This document shows, piece by piece, positions 1 to 9,966 of a stretch of 64,000 bases of DNA (position 1 is the stretch's first letter; each line of letters starts with the position of its first letter). The stretch is from Leptospira yanagawae serovar Saopaulo str. Sao Paulo = ATCC 700523. GTDB lineage: Bacteria > Spirochaetota > Leptospiria > Leptospirales > Leptospiraceae. The position numbers and the translations under genes are program-made. Below the pieces are notes generated by a model. That model made no database searches and had not been told where the DNA came from. It worked only from the letters and a program-made list of their open reading frames with translations. The DNA lies in the NCBI RefSeq assembly GCF_000332475.2, contig NZ_AOGX02000047.1, positions 186,001-250,000 on the forward strand, given 5' to 3'.

Positions 1-1661
1 CAATGTTATCTGCTTATTTTGCTGGGAAAAACGATATCCACAAAGAAAAAAATATTGTGCTTCGGTATTTTGATAAGTTCCAAAACTTTTTGGACAGAAT
101 GTACGGTGTCATCATGAAGTTTGCATTAAAAAAACCATGGGCCGTAATTCTTTTAACATTTTTAACTCTTGTCACTAGTATTTTTTCCCTTGCCTTTGTG
201 AAAAAAACCTTCCTCCCACCGAACGACCAAGGGGAGTTTATGGTGAATGTGGAGATGGCACCTGGAACTTCCTTAAGTGGGACTTCGGAAATGGTAGAAA
301 AAATCCAAAACGAAATCATCAAAAATGTTCCTGAATTGGAACTTCTAGCAACAGTTGTTGGAAATTCTGATGGTGAGTCAAACATTGCAACGATTGGTGT
401 GGCACTGCTTCCATCCGAATATCGAAAACGTACCACAGGTGATGTAAAAGACCAAATTCGTGAAGTTCTGAAAGCTTATCCACAAGCTCGCCCTAAGGTG
501 AACGATTATTCTGCGATCGGTGGTGGTGTGCAATATCCATTTAACCTGAACTTAAAAGGGGAAAACTTAAAAGATCTAGAATCCTATTCTTTTCAGGTGA
601 TGGAAGAATTAAGAAAAGTTCCAGACCTTACGGATGTTGACACAACATATAGAACGGGGAAACCAGAATTCCAAGTGGTTCCTGATCGAGCGAAAATGCA
701 AACGGTGGGAGTCGTCGCAGGAGTGATGGGAGCTGAGCTTCGTTACCACATCGAAGGTGGGGAAGTAGCAAAGTATTTAGAGAGTGGAATTGAGTATGAT
801 GTGAGACTAAGGCTTCGAGAAGACCAAAGGAATCTCAGAAAGTCTTTTTATGAAACAAGAGTTCCCAATATCCAAAACCGACTCATTCCTTTGAGCGCCA
901 TCGCAGATGGCAAAGAAAGTTCATCACCTGCAAGGATCATCCGAGAAGACCGTTCTCGTGTGGTGCCAATCAATGCAAACCTAGCTCCTGGTGGTGCGAT
1001 TGCATCTGCCTCAGAATCTGCGGTAAAAATTTTAAAAGAGAAATTACCACCTCCTCCTGGGATCACATATTCCTTTGTGGGGCAATCAGAGGATTTCAAA
1101 GAGTTATTACAAAACATAGTGCTTGCCTTTGGAATGGCACTTATCTTCATCTATCTTGTGTTAGCGTCTCTTTATGAGTCGTTCATCACACCCATTACGA
1201 TTCTGTTTGCCATCCCACCGGCCATTTCGGGTGCCTTTTTTGCCCTCGCTTTGACAGGTGAGATGTTAAATCTATTCAGTATGATTGGGCTTATCCTACT
1301 TATGGGTCTTGTTGCCAAAAACTCAATTTTACTTGTGGACCATGCCATGTTAGCGATGAAAGAACATGGGATGTCAAGGGATGAGGCAATTTTTGATGCC
1401 GGAGCCAAACGACTTAGACCCATCTTAATGACTTCTCTTGCCATGATTGCAGGTACATTGCCAATTGCCCTAGGAATCGGTGAAGCTTCCAAATCGAGAA
1501 CGGCCATGGGGATTGCCATCATTGGAGGACTTGTTTTATCCACTTTGATTACCCTTATCGTGGTACCTGCTGTTTTTGGTTACATTGACAGGCTCCGAGA
1601 AAAAATTGAAGGTGCTTTCCGTCCTGACTATGAAATTAGGCCCGAAGATTTAGAAGATTGA
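1..1661 (+). CDS. RND-family efflux permease, C-terminal part (5' end outside window)
   Basis: The reading frame is already open at the window edge, so this is the 3' half of a large inner-membrane RND (AcrB/MexF-like) permease; the first ATG is internal. After a membrane segment (about residues 45-65, AVILLTFLTLVTSIFSL) comes the second periplasmic porter/docking half, then the C-terminal transmembrane bundle beginning near IVLAFGMALIFIYLVLA and containing the typical GLVAKNSILLVD and AKRLRPILMTSLAMI signatures. Known role of the family: proton-driven export of drugs, solvents or metals with a membrane-fusion protein and an outer-membrane channel, neither visible here. About 550 of the usual 1000-1050 residues are present. 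An inverted repeat follows the stop. The family call is firm; the substrate cannot be told. Confidence 0.93.
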   Translation, partial: MLSAYFAGKNDIHKEKNIVLRYFDKFQNFLDRMYGVIMKFALKKPWAVILLTFLTLVTSIFSLAFVKKTFLPPNDQGEFMVNVEMAPGTSLSGTSEMVEKIQNEIIKNVPELELLATVVGNSDGESNIATIGVALLPSEYRKRTTGDVKDQIREVLKAYPQARPKVNDYSAIGGGVQYPFNLNLKGENLKDLESYSFQVMEELRKVPDLTDVDTTYRTGKPEFQVVPDRAKMQTVGVVAGVMGAELRYHIEGGEVAKYLESGIEYDVRLRLREDQRNLRKSFYETRVPNIQNRLIPLSAIADGKESSSPARIIREDRSRVVPINANLAPGGAIASASESAVKILKEKLPPPPGITYSFVGQSEDFKELLQNIVLAFGMALIFIYLVLASLYESFITPITILFAIPPAISGAFFALALTGEMLNLFSMIGLILLMGLVAKNSILLVDHAMLAMKEHGMSRDEAIFDAGAKRLRPILMTSLAMIAGTLPIALGIGEASKSRTAMGIAIIGGLVLSTLITLIVVPAVFGYIDRLREKIEGAFRPDYEIRPEDLED

Positions 1662-1668
1662 TGAAAAC

Positions 1669-1696
1669 GGAAATTGGATCACCGGATCCATTTTCC
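1669..1696 (+). terminator. Hairpin after the RND pump gene
   Basis: GGAAATTGGATC and GATCCATTTTCC form a 12-base-pair stem with one mismatch and a four-base loop, starting eight bases after the efflux gene stop. The tail is AATTTAAA rather than a long T run, so it may be a weak terminator or an mRNA 3'-end stabiliser. It separates the pump from the PilZ gene. Confidence 0.5.
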
Positions 1697-1741
1697 AATT
1701 TAAACTTGCCCAAACTTTGAATTTGGTGTTCTCTTGCTATC

Positions 1742-2104
1742 ATGTCTAGCGAACGCCGAATTTACAAACGTATCTCTGAAAAAGTCCACCTCACCTACCG
1801 TGTGATCCAATCGGGAGCAGGCTCTGCTCAGTTCCTTCCCAGTGATAAGGGAGAGGGGGACTCGCAAGACATTTCCGAAGGGGGTCTGCTTTTCCGAACA
1901 AAAGAGCCGATGCCTCTGGGGACAAGGCTTGAGTTGGAACTTAGGTTCCCTGATGTAAAATATGTTTTGTATCCAAAAGCCAAAGTGGTTCGTTTAGAAG
2001 AATTTGGGGAAGGTGCTTTTTATGAAGTGGGCTTAGAGTTTAACCAAATCTTTGAAGATGACAAAAAACTTTTATTAGAACACATCCACAAACTGGAAGT
2101 GTGA
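1742..2104 (+). CDS. PilZ-domain protein
   Basis: A 120-residue protein consisting of one PilZ domain. The N-terminal arginine-rich stretch (SSERRIYKRI) and the downstream SQDISEGGLLF segment match the RxxxR and (D/N)xSxxG signature that binds cyclic di-GMP in this family. There is no signal peptide or membrane segment, so a cytoplasmic c-di-GMP receptor is the natural reading. It stands alone between the efflux gene and a sensor kinase, with no obvious effector domain. c-di-GMP binding is inferred from the motif. Confidence 0.85.
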   Translation: MSSERRIYKRISEKVHLTYRVIQSGAGSAQFLPSDKGEGDSQDISEGGLLFRTKEPMPLGTRLELELRFPDVKYVLYPKAKVVRLEEFGEGAFYEVGLEFNQIFEDDKKLLLEHIHKLEV

Positions 2105-2159
2105 AATCAAATTCCAAACCCCTATCAGATTTTTCAATACCAATCACTCTTTTGGCAAT

Positions 2160-3404
2160 ATGACGCTCTTTCAAAAGACAGTTCAAAAAATATTTGGAAG
2201 AGAATATGATCCAATTTCGCTCATTGCCGTATATTCTGAAATTCTAAATAAATTATATCTATTAGGTTTTGCATACACACTTGCTTATGCCCAAAGTGTG
2301 TACTTAGAATGGGGCAAAGAAGATTTGATCAATTGTTACCTCTCCTTTGTACAACTTTTAATCAGTTTGTTTCTTGTAGGCATTTCGTTTTGGTATCAAA
2401 ACACAAATGGATTTATTTCTAAACTGGTAAGGTTTTCTTTTTTTTTCTTAGTTCTTGTGGAAATAGAAACAGGATTTCATGATCCAATTATCCCTTATTT
2501 TGATCCAAGAAATTGGTTAACCATCATTGCACTCATTGGAACCACTTGCTTCTTTTATCCAGGACTTGTATGGCAATTCATTTTAGAATGGACCATTGTC
2601 TTTTTTCTGTATGTAACACGTGTGGCGTTTAATAATGAAGGTTCCATCCCTGAAGAAACATGGCGTGAGATGTCAACCACCGTACCTTTGTTTTTGGTTG
2701 CATTTTTTCTCAACCATTGGTGGTTCCAAACTCGTTACATCGCCGCTTACCGAGGGATGTTACTCGAAGAAAAACGTAGAACTTTTTTCCAAGATATCCA
2801 CGACAGTTTGGGTTCCAAACTCACGGACTTGTATTTGTTAAGCCAAAACTTAGAACAAAATCCTACTCAAGTTGGTTCTCCTCAAATTCAAAAAATCAAA
2901 GAATTGTCAAGTGACGCCTTACAATCGTTACGAAACCAAGTAAAAGAGGAAGACCATCGTGAAATTTTACAAGAGTCGTTGGTAGATGGAATCCATTTGC
3001 TTGTCAAAAAAAGATATAAATCTTTGGGCCGAGACATCTCCATAGTATTGGATTCTTTGGAGACTGACAAACTCATCCAAATCAAAGAACCTGAACATGC
3101 CCATCACATCCTACAAATTTTGAAAGAAATTACAACCAATGACTTACGCCATGGATTTGGGAAAACTACATGCCAAGTAATGGTGACGGAAGATAACCTT
3201 ACCATCAATTTTATCTCGGAAGTACCAACGAATTTACAAACAAAACAATCCTTGGAACAGAATCCGAAGCCTTCCTCTTTGGAATTTGGATTAGGAATCA
3301 AAGGGATTGAACAAAGAGTCATATTTTTACAAGGAAAAGTTAATTTTATAGATTTCCCTTTCCAAATTTTGATCAAACTACCAAAGTCGATATTTAGTTT
3401 ATGA
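2160..3404 (+). CDS. Membrane sensor histidine kinase, NarX/DegS type
   Basis: A 414-residue protein with about six hydrophobic segments in the first 195 residues, then a HisKA_3-type dimerisation helix in which DIHDSLGSKLTDL carries the probable phospho-acceptor His214. The C-terminal ATPase region keeps an N-box (EITTNDLRHG) and a G2-like GLGIKGIEQR, but the DxGxG G1 box is not recognisable, so the ATP lid is divergent. The stop overlaps the start of the next gene (ATGA), which encodes a LuxR-type response regulator, so the two form a two-component pair. The N-terminal membrane region has no named sensor domain I recognise, and the signal is unknown. Confidence 0.87.
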   Translation: MTLFQKTVQKIFGREYDPISLIAVYSEILNKLYLLGFAYTLAYAQSVYLEWGKEDLINCYLSFVQLLISLFLVGISFWYQNTNGFISKLVRFSFFFLVLVEIETGFHDPIIPYFDPRNWLTIIALIGTTCFFYPGLVWQFILEWTIVFFLYVTRVAFNNEGSIPEETWREMSTTVPLFLVAFFLNHWWFQTRYIAAYRGMLLEEKRRTFFQDIHDSLGSKLTDLYLLSQNLEQNPTQVGSPQIQKIKELSSDALQSLRNQVKEEDHREILQESLVDGIHLLVKKRYKSLGRDISIVLDSLETDKLIQIKEPEHAHHILQILKEITTNDLRHGFGKTTCQVMVTEDNLTINFISEVPTNLQTKQSLEQNPKPSSLEFGLGIKGIEQRVIFLQGKVNFIDFPFQILIKLPKSIFSL

Positions 3405-4060
3405 ATCAGATCCTAGTTGGCATCATTGAAGACAACCCTGATTATTTGAAATCCCTTACAGATGTACTTCTTTTGCAAGGGAATGTTTCCATTCTCACCT
3501 GGGATTCAGCGGAAAGTTTTTTCCAGACCCCTCCAAAAGAAGAATTACAATTGTTATTAGTCGACATTGGGCTTCCTGGGTTAACGGGAATCGATGTATT
3601 AAAAAAATACCACACTGTGGAATCTCGAAAAAGCCTTGTACTTTCTGCCTTACAAACCGATGACGTGATTTTTGCAGCGATCCAATCAGGTGCTTCTGGT
3701 TATATTTGGAAATCGGAATTGGATTCTCTTCCTGATACCATCCAAACCATTTTAGAGGGAGGCAGTGTGATCTCTCCTTCGATTGCTACTAAGGTTTTGT
3801 TATCGTTTCGGGCTTCGAAAACAAATCCAGATTGGAAGTTAGGGCAAAGTCAAAAGGAACAAGGATTAGAAGTACTCACACCTAGAGAGAGACAAATTTT
3901 AGAACTCATTACGGAAGGGGACAACCCACAACAGATTGCACAACTTTTTGGAACATCTGTTGGTACAGTCAGGCAACAAATCAAAACCATATACAAAAAA
4001 CTCCAAGTCAACACCCGGGTTCAAATGTTAAAAAAGGCAAGGATCTTCGGTATTTTTTGA
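3401..4060 (+). CDS. Response regulator, NarL/LuxR family
   Basis: A 219-residue regulator translationally coupled (ATGA overlap) to the upstream sensor kinase. The receiver domain (about 1-120) has the acidic pair in IIEDNPDY, the probable phospho-acceptor Asp55 in LLLVDIGLPG and the conserved Lys in YIWKSE. The C-terminal DNA-binding domain (about 155-215) is a LuxR helix-turn-helix, with LTPRERQILELITEG followed by IAQLFGTSVGTVRQQI. It should act as a DNA-binding output for the kinase. Targets are unknown; the short gene and terminator downstream are possible ones only by position. Confidence 0.92.
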   Translation: MNQILVGIIEDNPDYLKSLTDVLLLQGNVSILTWDSAESFFQTPPKEELQLLLVDIGLPGLTGIDVLKKYHTVESRKSLVLSALQTDDVIFAAIQSGASGYIWKSELDSLPDTIQTILEGGSVISPSIATKVLLSFRASKTNPDWKLGQSQKEQGLEVLTPRERQILELITEGDNPQQIAQLFGTSVGTVRQQIKTIYKKLQVNTRVQMLKKARIFGIF

Positions 4061-4082
4061 TCTTTGCCATTTGCTTCATTTT

Positions 4083-4096
4083 TATACCATTTGGTA
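4083..4096. repeat. Short palindrome TATACCATTTGGTA upstream of the 45-residue ORF
   Basis: TACCA-TT-TGGTA is a perfect 5-base-pair dyad lying 33 bases before the possible small ORF. It resembles the longer palindrome at 47371-47386 (TATACCATATGGTATA). Both could be sites for one repressor, but a match this short may be chance. Confidence 0.25.
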
Positions 4097-4128
4097 GATA
4101 GACGAAGTTAGGGAAATAACGTATACTT

Positions 4129-4266
4129 ATGGTTGCATTGGAATTCCATCAATATGAAACGAGCCAGAAAGACCCATTGAATCCCTATTTGTGGAATGGC
4201 TTACGAATCCTCTTTTGGTTTGGGACGTATTGTTTGGTTTTGTTTGTCCTCAATTTCATACACTAA
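4129..4266 (+). CDS. Possible 45-residue single-pass membrane peptide
   Basis: An ATG-started frame of 45 codons lies in the gap between the response regulator and meaB. It has a polar N-terminal half (about residues 1-24) followed by one strongly hydrophobic segment (LRILFWFGTYCLVLFVLNFI), as in small inner-membrane peptides. A weak AGGGA lies about 14 bases upstream, further than usual. It is followed by a good intrinsic terminator on the same strand, which supports a transcript running through here, either its own or read-through from the regulator gene. No family is recognised. Evidence is compositional only. Confidence 0.4.
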   Translation: MVALEFHQYETSQKDPLNPYLWNGLRILFWFGTYCLVLFVLNFIH

Positions 4267-4356
4267 ACCTGTTCAAAAGTAGATTCTCCTGGATTCGTTT
4301 TCGTATTGAATCCAATCCATTTGCATTTTCCTTTAATGAATGATGACTTTTACGTG

Positions 4357-4390
4357 CACCATCGTGTCCATAACGCGGTGGTGTTTTTTT
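4357..4390 (+). terminator. Intrinsic terminator
   Basis: CACCATCGTG, a seven-base loop and CGCGGTGGTG form a ten-base-pair stem (two G-U pairs) followed directly by seven T. It ends transcription of the kinase/regulator/small-ORF unit and sits back-to-back with the end of meaB on the other strand. Confidence 0.8.
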
Positions 4391-5504
4391 AGTTACCGAG
4401 TAGGGTTTTGATTTCTCGGAGCAGTGTGGATTTTCCGCCCATCAGTTTGGCTTCAGAACGCAAGATCGCTTCTTTTTTCCCTTCTTTGGCAAAAAATTGA
4501 TCGAGAACCGCTTCCCGTAAGGATTCTTCAAACCAAGTTTTAGTTTGGTCCTCTCTATTTTTCGCATAATATCCGTTTGCTTTTGTGGTAGAGATGTAGT
4601 CTTTGATGAGTTTCCAAATTTCATCAATTCCTTTTCCACCAAGACCACTACAAGTTGTGGCCCGAGGTGTCCATTTGGATTCTGGAGCAGGGAAGAGGTG
4701 GAGCGCTGATTCGTATTCGGCTCTTGCTCTTGTGGCATAGGCTTCATTAGGGCCATCAGCTTTGTTGATGGCGATAAGGTCTGCCATCTCCATGATCCCT
4801 CGTTTGATCCCTTGGAGTTCGTCTCCGGCACCGGCAAGCATGAGTAATAAAAAGAAATCCACCATAGAATGGACTTGTGTTTCCGATTGTCCCACTCCCA
4901 CGGTTTCAATGATGATAGTGTCAAATCCTGCGGCCTCACAGAGATACATACTTTCTCGAGTTTTCCTTGCGACTCCTCCAAGCGAACCACTGCTAGGTGA
5001 AGGCCGAATGAATGCATTTTCTGATTTTGATAAAACTTCCATTCTGGTTTTATCACCAAGGATGGAACCTTTTGTCCTTTGGCTACTCGGATCAATGGCG
5101 AGAACAGCGAGCTTTCGATTTTGTTCGAGGATGAAACTGCCAAAACTTTCAATGAAAGTGGATTTTCCCACTCCCGGAACTCCAGTGATCCCAATGCGGA
5201 TGGAGTTTCCTACCTTTGGCATCACCAGTTCTAAGATGGCTTGGGCTTTGTCATTGTGTTCATCCAAATTACTTTCAACTAAAGTTATGGCCTTGGATAG
5301 GGCAGTGCGGTTTCCTGCGAGGATTCCTTCGGCAAGGGACAAAGCAGTGGTTTCTTTTTTGGATAAGGATTTCCGTTGTTCTTTGATGTAAGGAGAGATC
5401 GCAGGGGCATCTGCCACACCAGGATTTACCGAAAGGGCTGATTTTGGTTCGCCAATAACGCTTTGCTCTTTTTTGGTTTCGTCCGCTTTGTTCACTTGGT
5501 CCAT
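4389..5504 (-). CDS. meaB: Methylmalonyl-CoA mutase-associated GTPase MeaB
   Basis: A 371-residue G3E-family P-loop GTPase of the MeaB/ArgK group. The Walker A motif GVPGVGKS is at about residues 108-115; switch and Mg-binding elements are visible in IDPSSQRTKGSILGDKTRM and ETVGVGQSE, and NKAD is the G4 base-recognition motif. Known role: it chaperones adenosylcobalamin loading onto methylmalonyl-CoA mutase and protects that enzyme from inactivation. The first about 45 residues are extra and low-complexity compared with the usual roughly 330-residue protein. It follows mutB on the same strand after a 134-base gap that holds a long hairpin, so its expression may be set separately from mutAB. 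Confidence 0.95.
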   Translation of the reverse strand: MDQVNKADETKKEQSVIGEPKSALSVNPGVADAPAISPYIKEQRKSLSKKETTALSLAEGILAGNRTALSKAITLVESNLDEHNDKAQAILELVMPKVGNSIRIGITGVPGVGKSTFIESFGSFILEQNRKLAVLAIDPSSQRTKGSILGDKTRMEVLSKSENAFIRPSPSSGSLGGVARKTRESMYLCEAAGFDTIIIETVGVGQSETQVHSMVDFFLLLMLAGAGDELQGIKRGIMEMADLIAINKADGPNEAYATRARAEYESALHLFPAPESKWTPRATTCSGLGGKGIDEIWKLIKDYISTTKANGYYAKNREDQTKTWFEESLREAVLDQFFAKEGKKEAILRSEAKLMGGKSTLLREIKTLLGN

Positions 5505-5563
5505 GGTTTGTATCGTTCGGATCGTTTGTTCTGCCTATTGTTTCGAAAATAAGTTCAAACGGA

Positions 5564-5614
5564 CCAACCAAACTCCACCGAATGTTTGTTTGTCTTTCGG
5601 TGACCTTTGGTTGG
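5564..5614 (-). other. Long two-part hairpin between mutB and meaB
   Basis: CCAACCAAA pairs perfectly with TTTGGTTGG, and inside it CACCGAA pairs perfectly with TTCGGTG, separated by a 3/3 internal loop and a 13-base terminal loop. It lies in the 134-base mutB-meaB gap. There is no T run after it on the minus strand, so it is more likely an RNA processing, stability or attenuation element than a simple terminator. Confidence 0.6.
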
Positions 5615-5638
5615 TGTTTTGTTTGCTTCTTTTATCGA

Positions 5639-7777
5639 CTAAGCGGCTCTTCGTTCGCCAAGTAACAAATTTAAGATTTGTTTCGCAGCTTCAGAAATCA
5701 CGGTCCCTGGTCCAAAAATGGCAGTGGCACCTGATTTGTAGAGAAAGTCATAATCTTGTGCTGGGATCACTCCCCCCACAACAACTAACACGTCTTCGGC
5801 GCCCAGTTTTTTCAATTCTTCAATCACTTGTGGAACCAAAGTTTTGTGTCCAGCAGCAAGAGACGATACTCCCAGTATATGACAGTCGTTTTCTACTACT
5901 TGTTTGGCAACCTCTGCTGGCGTTTGGAAAAGTGGCCCGATATCAACGTCAAACCCCATATCAGCAAAACTAGTAGAGATCACTTTGGCACCTCGGTCAT
6001 GGCCATCTTGTCCCATTTTGGCAACCATGATCCTAGGTCTTCTCCCTTCCAGTTTTGCAAATTCATCCGCAAGTGACCTTGCTTCGATATAACCTTTGTC
6101 TTCGGAAATTTCTGAGGAGTAAACTCCAGAGATGGACCTGATCACAGCTTTATACCTCCCGAATACTTTTTCCATTGCATATGAAATTTCACCGAGGGAA
6201 GCACGTTTTCTTGCGGCATCCACTGCGAGCTCAAGTAGGTTTCCATTACCAGTTTCAGCACATTTCGTAATGGCATTTAACGCAGCTTCGACGGCAGTGT
6301 TATCTCTGTCTTTTTTCATTTGTTCAAGACGTTTGATCTGTGCGATTCGAACGGCAGTATTATCGATATCCAAAATATCAAGTGGTGCTTCCTTATCCAA
6401 ACGGAATCGATTCACACCCACAATCACATCTTTACCAGAATCGATACGAGCTTGTTTTCTTGCCGATGCTTCTTCGATACGCATCTTTGGAATTCCTGTC
6501 TCAATTGCTTCTGCCATCCCACCTAATTTTTGTACTTCGGTGATGAGATCCCATGCTTTGTGGACTAAGTCATTGGTGAGTTTTTCCACATAAAACGAAC
6601 CCCCCCAAGGGTCGATGACACGGTGGATGTTTGTTTCTTCCTGAAGGTAAATCTGCGTATTACGTGCAATCCTTGCAGAGAAGTCTGTGGGGAGGGCTAT
6701 CGCTTCATCCAGGGCATTGGTATGGAGGGATTGTGTGTGGCCAAGGGCAGCTGCCATGGCTTCAATGCATGTCCTTCCTACGTTATTGAATGGGTCTTGT
6801 TCTGTAAGTGACCACCCTGAGGTTTGGCAATGGGTCCTGAGTGCTAGTGACTTTGTGGACTTTGGTTGGAATTGGTTTACAATCTTTGCCCAGAGCAGAC
6901 GTCCTGCCCGCATTTTGGCAATCTCCATAAAATGGTTCATCCCAATCGCCCAAAAGAAGGAGAGGCGGGGTGCAAATTCATCTACTGAAAGGCCAGATGC
7001 AATTCCTGTTTTGATGTATTCCCATCCATCAGCCAATGTATACGCGAGTTCCAAATCAGCAGTGGCACCTGCTTCTTGCATATGATACCCAGAGATGGAA
7101 ATCGAGTTAAACTTAGGCATGTACTTGGAAGTATAACCAAAGATGTCCGCAATGATTTTCATCGAATGTTTAGGTGGGTAGATGTAAGTATTACGCACCA
7201 TAAATTCTTTTAAGATGTCGTTTTGGATGGTACCTGAAAGTTTATCTTTGGAAACCCCTTGTTCTTCGGCAGCGACAATGTAGAAGGCGAGTACGGGAAT
7301 CACAGCACCATTCATTGTCATGGAAACTGACATTTGGTCGAGAGGGATTTGGTCGAAGAGGATTTTCATATCGAGGACCGAATCAATGGCCACTCCCGCT
7401 TTTCCCACATCTCCTACCACTCGTTCGTGGTCAGAATCATAACCTCTGTGTGTGGCAAGGTCAAAGGCAACAGAAAGTCCCTTTTGCCCCGCTGCTAAGT
7501 TCCTGCGATAAAAGGCATTCGATTCTTCGGCCGTGGAAAATCCTGCATACTGGCGGATCGTCCAAGGTTTGTTCACATACATCGTGGAGTAGGGTCCCCG
7601 AAGGTAAGGTGGAATTCCTGCTGCGTAATTTAAATGTTCCATCCCTTCCAAGTCAGAGTTTTGGTATCGTGATTGGATGGAGATCCCTTCAGCCGTTTGC
7701 CAAAGGGAAATGGACTTTGGGTCTGGTTTTGGAGCACTAAACGAGAGAGGGGTATTTGCAAAATTAGGTTTCTTCAT
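5639..7777 (-). CDS. mutB: Methylmalonyl-CoA mutase, large (catalytic, B12-binding) subunit
   Basis: About 712 residues from the ATG one base after the mutA stop (TAA-A-ATG); an in-frame start 45 bases further upstream would overlap mutA and is less likely. The N-terminal TIM barrel has the characteristic [25 protein letters not shown] substrate region, and the C-terminal domain has the cobalamin motif DGHDRGAKV with [10 protein letters not shown] and the VVGGVIP strand. Reaction: (R)-methylmalonyl-CoA to succinyl-CoA using adenosylcobalamin. This links propionyl-CoA from odd-chain or branched substrates to the TCA cycle. It forms a heterodimer with MutA and is loaded by MeaB, both encoded beside it. 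Confidence 0.97.
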   Translation of the reverse strand: MKKPNFANTPLSFSAPKPDPKSISLWQTAEGISIQSRYQNSDLEGMEHLNYAAGIPPYLRGPYSTMYVNKPWTIRQYAGFSTAEESNAFYRRNLAAGQKGLSVAFDLATHRGYDSDHERVVGDVGKAGVAIDSVLDMKILFDQIPLDQMSVSMTMNGAVIPVLAFYIVAAEEQGVSKDKLSGTIQNDILKEFMVRNTYIYPPKHSMKIIADIFGYTSKYMPKFNSISISGYHMQEAGATADLELAYTLADGWEYIKTGIASGLSVDEFAPRLSFFWAIGMNHFMEIAKMRAGRLLWAKIVNQFQPKSTKSLALRTHCQTSGWSLTEQDPFNNVGRTCIEAMAAALGHTQSLHTNALDEAIALPTDFSARIARNTQIYLQEETNIHRVIDPWGGSFYVEKLTNDLVHKAWDLITEVQKLGGMAEAIETGIPKMRIEEASARKQARIDSGKDVIVGVNRFRLDKEAPLDILDIDNTAVRIAQIKRLEQMKKDRDNTAVEAALNAITKCAETGNGNLLELAVDAARKRASLGEISYAMEKVFGRYKAVIRSISGVYSSEISEDKGYIEARSLADEFAKLEGRRPRIMVAKMGQDGHDRGAKVISTSFADMGFDVDIGPLFQTPAEVAKQVVENDCHILGVSSLAAGHKTLVPQVIEELKKLGAEDVLVVVGGVIPAQDYDFLYKSGATAIFGPGTVISEAAKQILNLLLGERRAA

Positions 7778-7778
7778 T

Positions 7779-9590
7779 TTATTTCCCGATCCATTTGGTT
7801 TGGGCCTTTTCCATAAACCCAACGAGGTTACGTTTCATGTGGATGAAGTCATCGATGCCGAGGGATTCCGCTTGGCTTATTAGGTCCTTTGGATAACCCG
7901 CAAGCAGTTTCCAAGAGTTTGGAAGTTGCGATTTCATCTCGGAAACAAATTCAGGTAGGTAGGTCGCATATTCTTCGTCAGACGAACAAAGGACAACAAT
8001 TTCAGACCCAAGTTCTTTGGCTTTTGCAACACCTTCTTTTACAGAAGAAAAACCAAGGTTGTCGATGATTTCATATCCGAGGCACCCAATGAAGTTGGAA
8101 CTAAAACCAGCCCTTGCCTTTCTCATGGTGAGGTCCCCAATGGTAAGTAAAAATACCTTTGGTGCTTTTTTACCGGCAGCCACATGGAGGTCCGTTTTGT
8201 TCCTCCATTTGTCAAATTCATAAGATAGCCTAAGTGGCACCAAACGCTCGTAAGTTGAGTTTTCTGAATACGAAAGTCTTTTTTCCGTTTCGGTTATTGA
8301 TTCTTTTAGTTCCGCATGCCTTTCTGTAGGGAGTGGGTATTGGTTTGTCCCAAGTAGGATTTCTTTTTTTGAAGCAAGGGCCTCTCTTTTTTTAGAAGCA
8401 CGTACATTGACTTCTTTTTGAATGGTTCCTTTTTTTAGAGAGGCGCCGAAACCACCGTCTTTCTCGATGGTTTGGAATTTTCCCCAAGCAGTTTCTGCCA
8501 GTTTTTTAGTGAGGACTTCCAAATAGTATGAACCGGAAGCTGGGTCTTCTACCTTGTCTAAAAACGATTCATAACGAAGGAGGAGTTGGGCATTCCTTGC
8601 AATTCGTTTGCCTAACTCTTGTTTTGTGGTGTATTCTGAATCGAATGGGGAAACGGAAATAAAATCTGCCCCACCAATCACCGCGGACATTGCAGCCGTT
8701 GTCCCCCGTAACATATTTACATAAGGATCGTACGCTGTGTACTGAAAATTGGAAGTTTGGGCAAGGATTAGGGCAGGAAGTGTTTCTCCAAGGCCTGGTT
8801 TGTAGGCATTTAGAATTTCTGTCCAAAGGATTCGCATAACGCGGAATTTGGCGATCTCTGTAAAATAATCCGATCCAATTCCCATCCAAAACCAAATGTT
8901 AGCAGAGGCATCTTCTATAGAAACTCCCGCATCCAAATGCTGGTTTAGGTAATCCACTCCCCAAGCCAGGGAATAGGCGAGTTCTTGGCTAATGGAAGCC
9001 CCTGAATCGCGTAAGTACAAACTATGGATGCCAACACCGGCAAAACCCTTTGTTCCCGAAAGAGAGGCAAAACTAGTGCCTAAGGTATTCTCTTCACAAC
9101 CGAGTTCGCCGCAGAGAAGCGCTGTTCCATACGGATCAAAATCACCAAGTACTGTGTTATGCGAAGGGACCAGTTTTTTTAAGGAATCTACAAATTGAGG
9201 AGTCCTTGTGGCAAGGGAAACGATGAGGGGAATGGCGCCAACGGTTTTTGACAAAACTTCTAAATCAGAAGCCGATGAAATTTTACAACCATATTGAGTT
9301 CCATTTTCTTCATGGGAAATAAGGATGGCAGCATCAACTCCCTTTTCTGAAAGAGAATTGGCTTCGGAATTTGTTGTGACAGATTCAGTGACTTTCCATC
9401 CCGGGTTTCGTTTGAAAACTCTTGGTAAAACAGGAAGGTCTTCTTTGCGGTAAAAGGGTTCAATTTTAAAACCTTCTTCGGTTTCCCAGGTCACTTTGTC
9501 CCAAGGACTGCCTTTTAGGTCTTTAAGGATTTGGTTTTTCCAATCTTCGGTGGATACTTCGGGGAAGTCTGAAAATAAAAATTCGTTCAA
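7779..9590 (-). CDS. mutA: Methylmalonyl-CoA mutase, small subunit
   Basis: A 603-residue paralogue of MutB forming the non-catalytic subunit. It keeps the barrel and C-terminal flavodoxin-like fold, but the cobalamin-ligating DxHxxG of MutB is replaced by the [15 protein letters not shown] segment, as expected for MutA. The start is a TTG directly after the stop of the small upstream gene (TAA-A-TTG), with GAGGAA just before it, so translation is probably coupled. It ends one base before mutB. The order small secreted protein, mutA, mutB, meaB suggests one transcription unit. Confidence 0.94.
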   Translation of the reverse strand: MNEFLFSDFPEVSTEDWKNQILKDLKGSPWDKVTWETEEGFKIEPFYRKEDLPVLPRVFKRNPGWKVTESVTTNSEANSLSEKGVDAAILISHEENGTQYGCKISSASDLEVLSKTVGAIPLIVSLATRTPQFVDSLKKLVPSHNTVLGDFDPYGTALLCGELGCEENTLGTSFASLSGTKGFAGVGIHSLYLRDSGASISQELAYSLAWGVDYLNQHLDAGVSIEDASANIWFWMGIGSDYFTEIAKFRVMRILWTEILNAYKPGLGETLPALILAQTSNFQYTAYDPYVNMLRGTTAAMSAVIGGADFISVSPFDSEYTTKQELGKRIARNAQLLLRYESFLDKVEDPASGSYYLEVLTKKLAETAWGKFQTIEKDGGFGASLKKGTIQKEVNVRASKKREALASKKEILLGTNQYPLPTERHAELKESITETEKRLSYSENSTYERLVPLRLSYEFDKWRNKTDLHVAAGKKAPKVFLLTIGDLTMRKARAGFSSNFIGCLGYEIIDNLGFSSVKEGVAKAKELGSEIVVLCSSDEEYATYLPEFVSEMKSQLPNSWKLLAGYPKDLISQAESLGIDDFIHMKRNLVGFMEKAQTKWIGK

Positions 9591-9591
9591 T

Positions 9592-9900
9592 TTATTCCTC
9601 TACGATTTGGTAATCTTCCATATAACCAGGGAAGTCGCCTAACCCTCGTGTGAAGGTGAATTTTGCAGGATACACAACCAATCTTTTCCCTGATTGGATG
9701 AATGTTCCAGAGAGAAGTGTGAATGGGGAAGCAACAATAAACGCAGCAGTTCCAAGAATTGTTCCTGCAAGTCCCATAGGTCGTGCAACGATGAGATCAA
9801 TCAACATTTCACCGCCAGATGGGACTTCTCTTGCGGATAGGGTTTGTGTCCACAAAAGACAGATTAAGAAAAGGATAGACAAGGGTCGTGTTTGTTTCAT
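9592..9900 (-). CDS. Small secreted or membrane protein upstream of mutA
   Basis: About 102 residues when started at the ATG giving MKQTRPLSILFLICLL, a typical signal peptide with a likely cleavage after LSA; an ATG 24 bases upstream is also possible. The mature part has a hydrophobic glycine/alanine-rich stretch (MGLAGTILGTAAFIVASPFTLLSG) and a tail ending in acidic residues. I do not recognise a family with a known function. It is the first gene of the mutAB-meaB unit by position and its stop abuts the mutA start, but its envelope location makes a direct role in the mutase reaction unlikely. Confidence 0.65.
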   Translation of the reverse strand: MKQTRPLSILFLICLLWTQTLSAREVPSGGEMLIDLIVARPMGLAGTILGTAAFIVASPFTLLSGTFIQSGKRLVVYPAKFTFTRGLGDFPGYMEDYQIVEE

Positions 9901-9966
9901 AGGCTGATCACTCGGGCTTTCCATCTGATGAAATCTCGAGAATGATATCTGTGTAAAGTAAGAAAT

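Noticed and set aside
4442..5194. 250-codon frame overlapping meaB on the same strand
   Set aside because: Out of frame with a clear MeaB protein over its whole length; its translation shows no domain.
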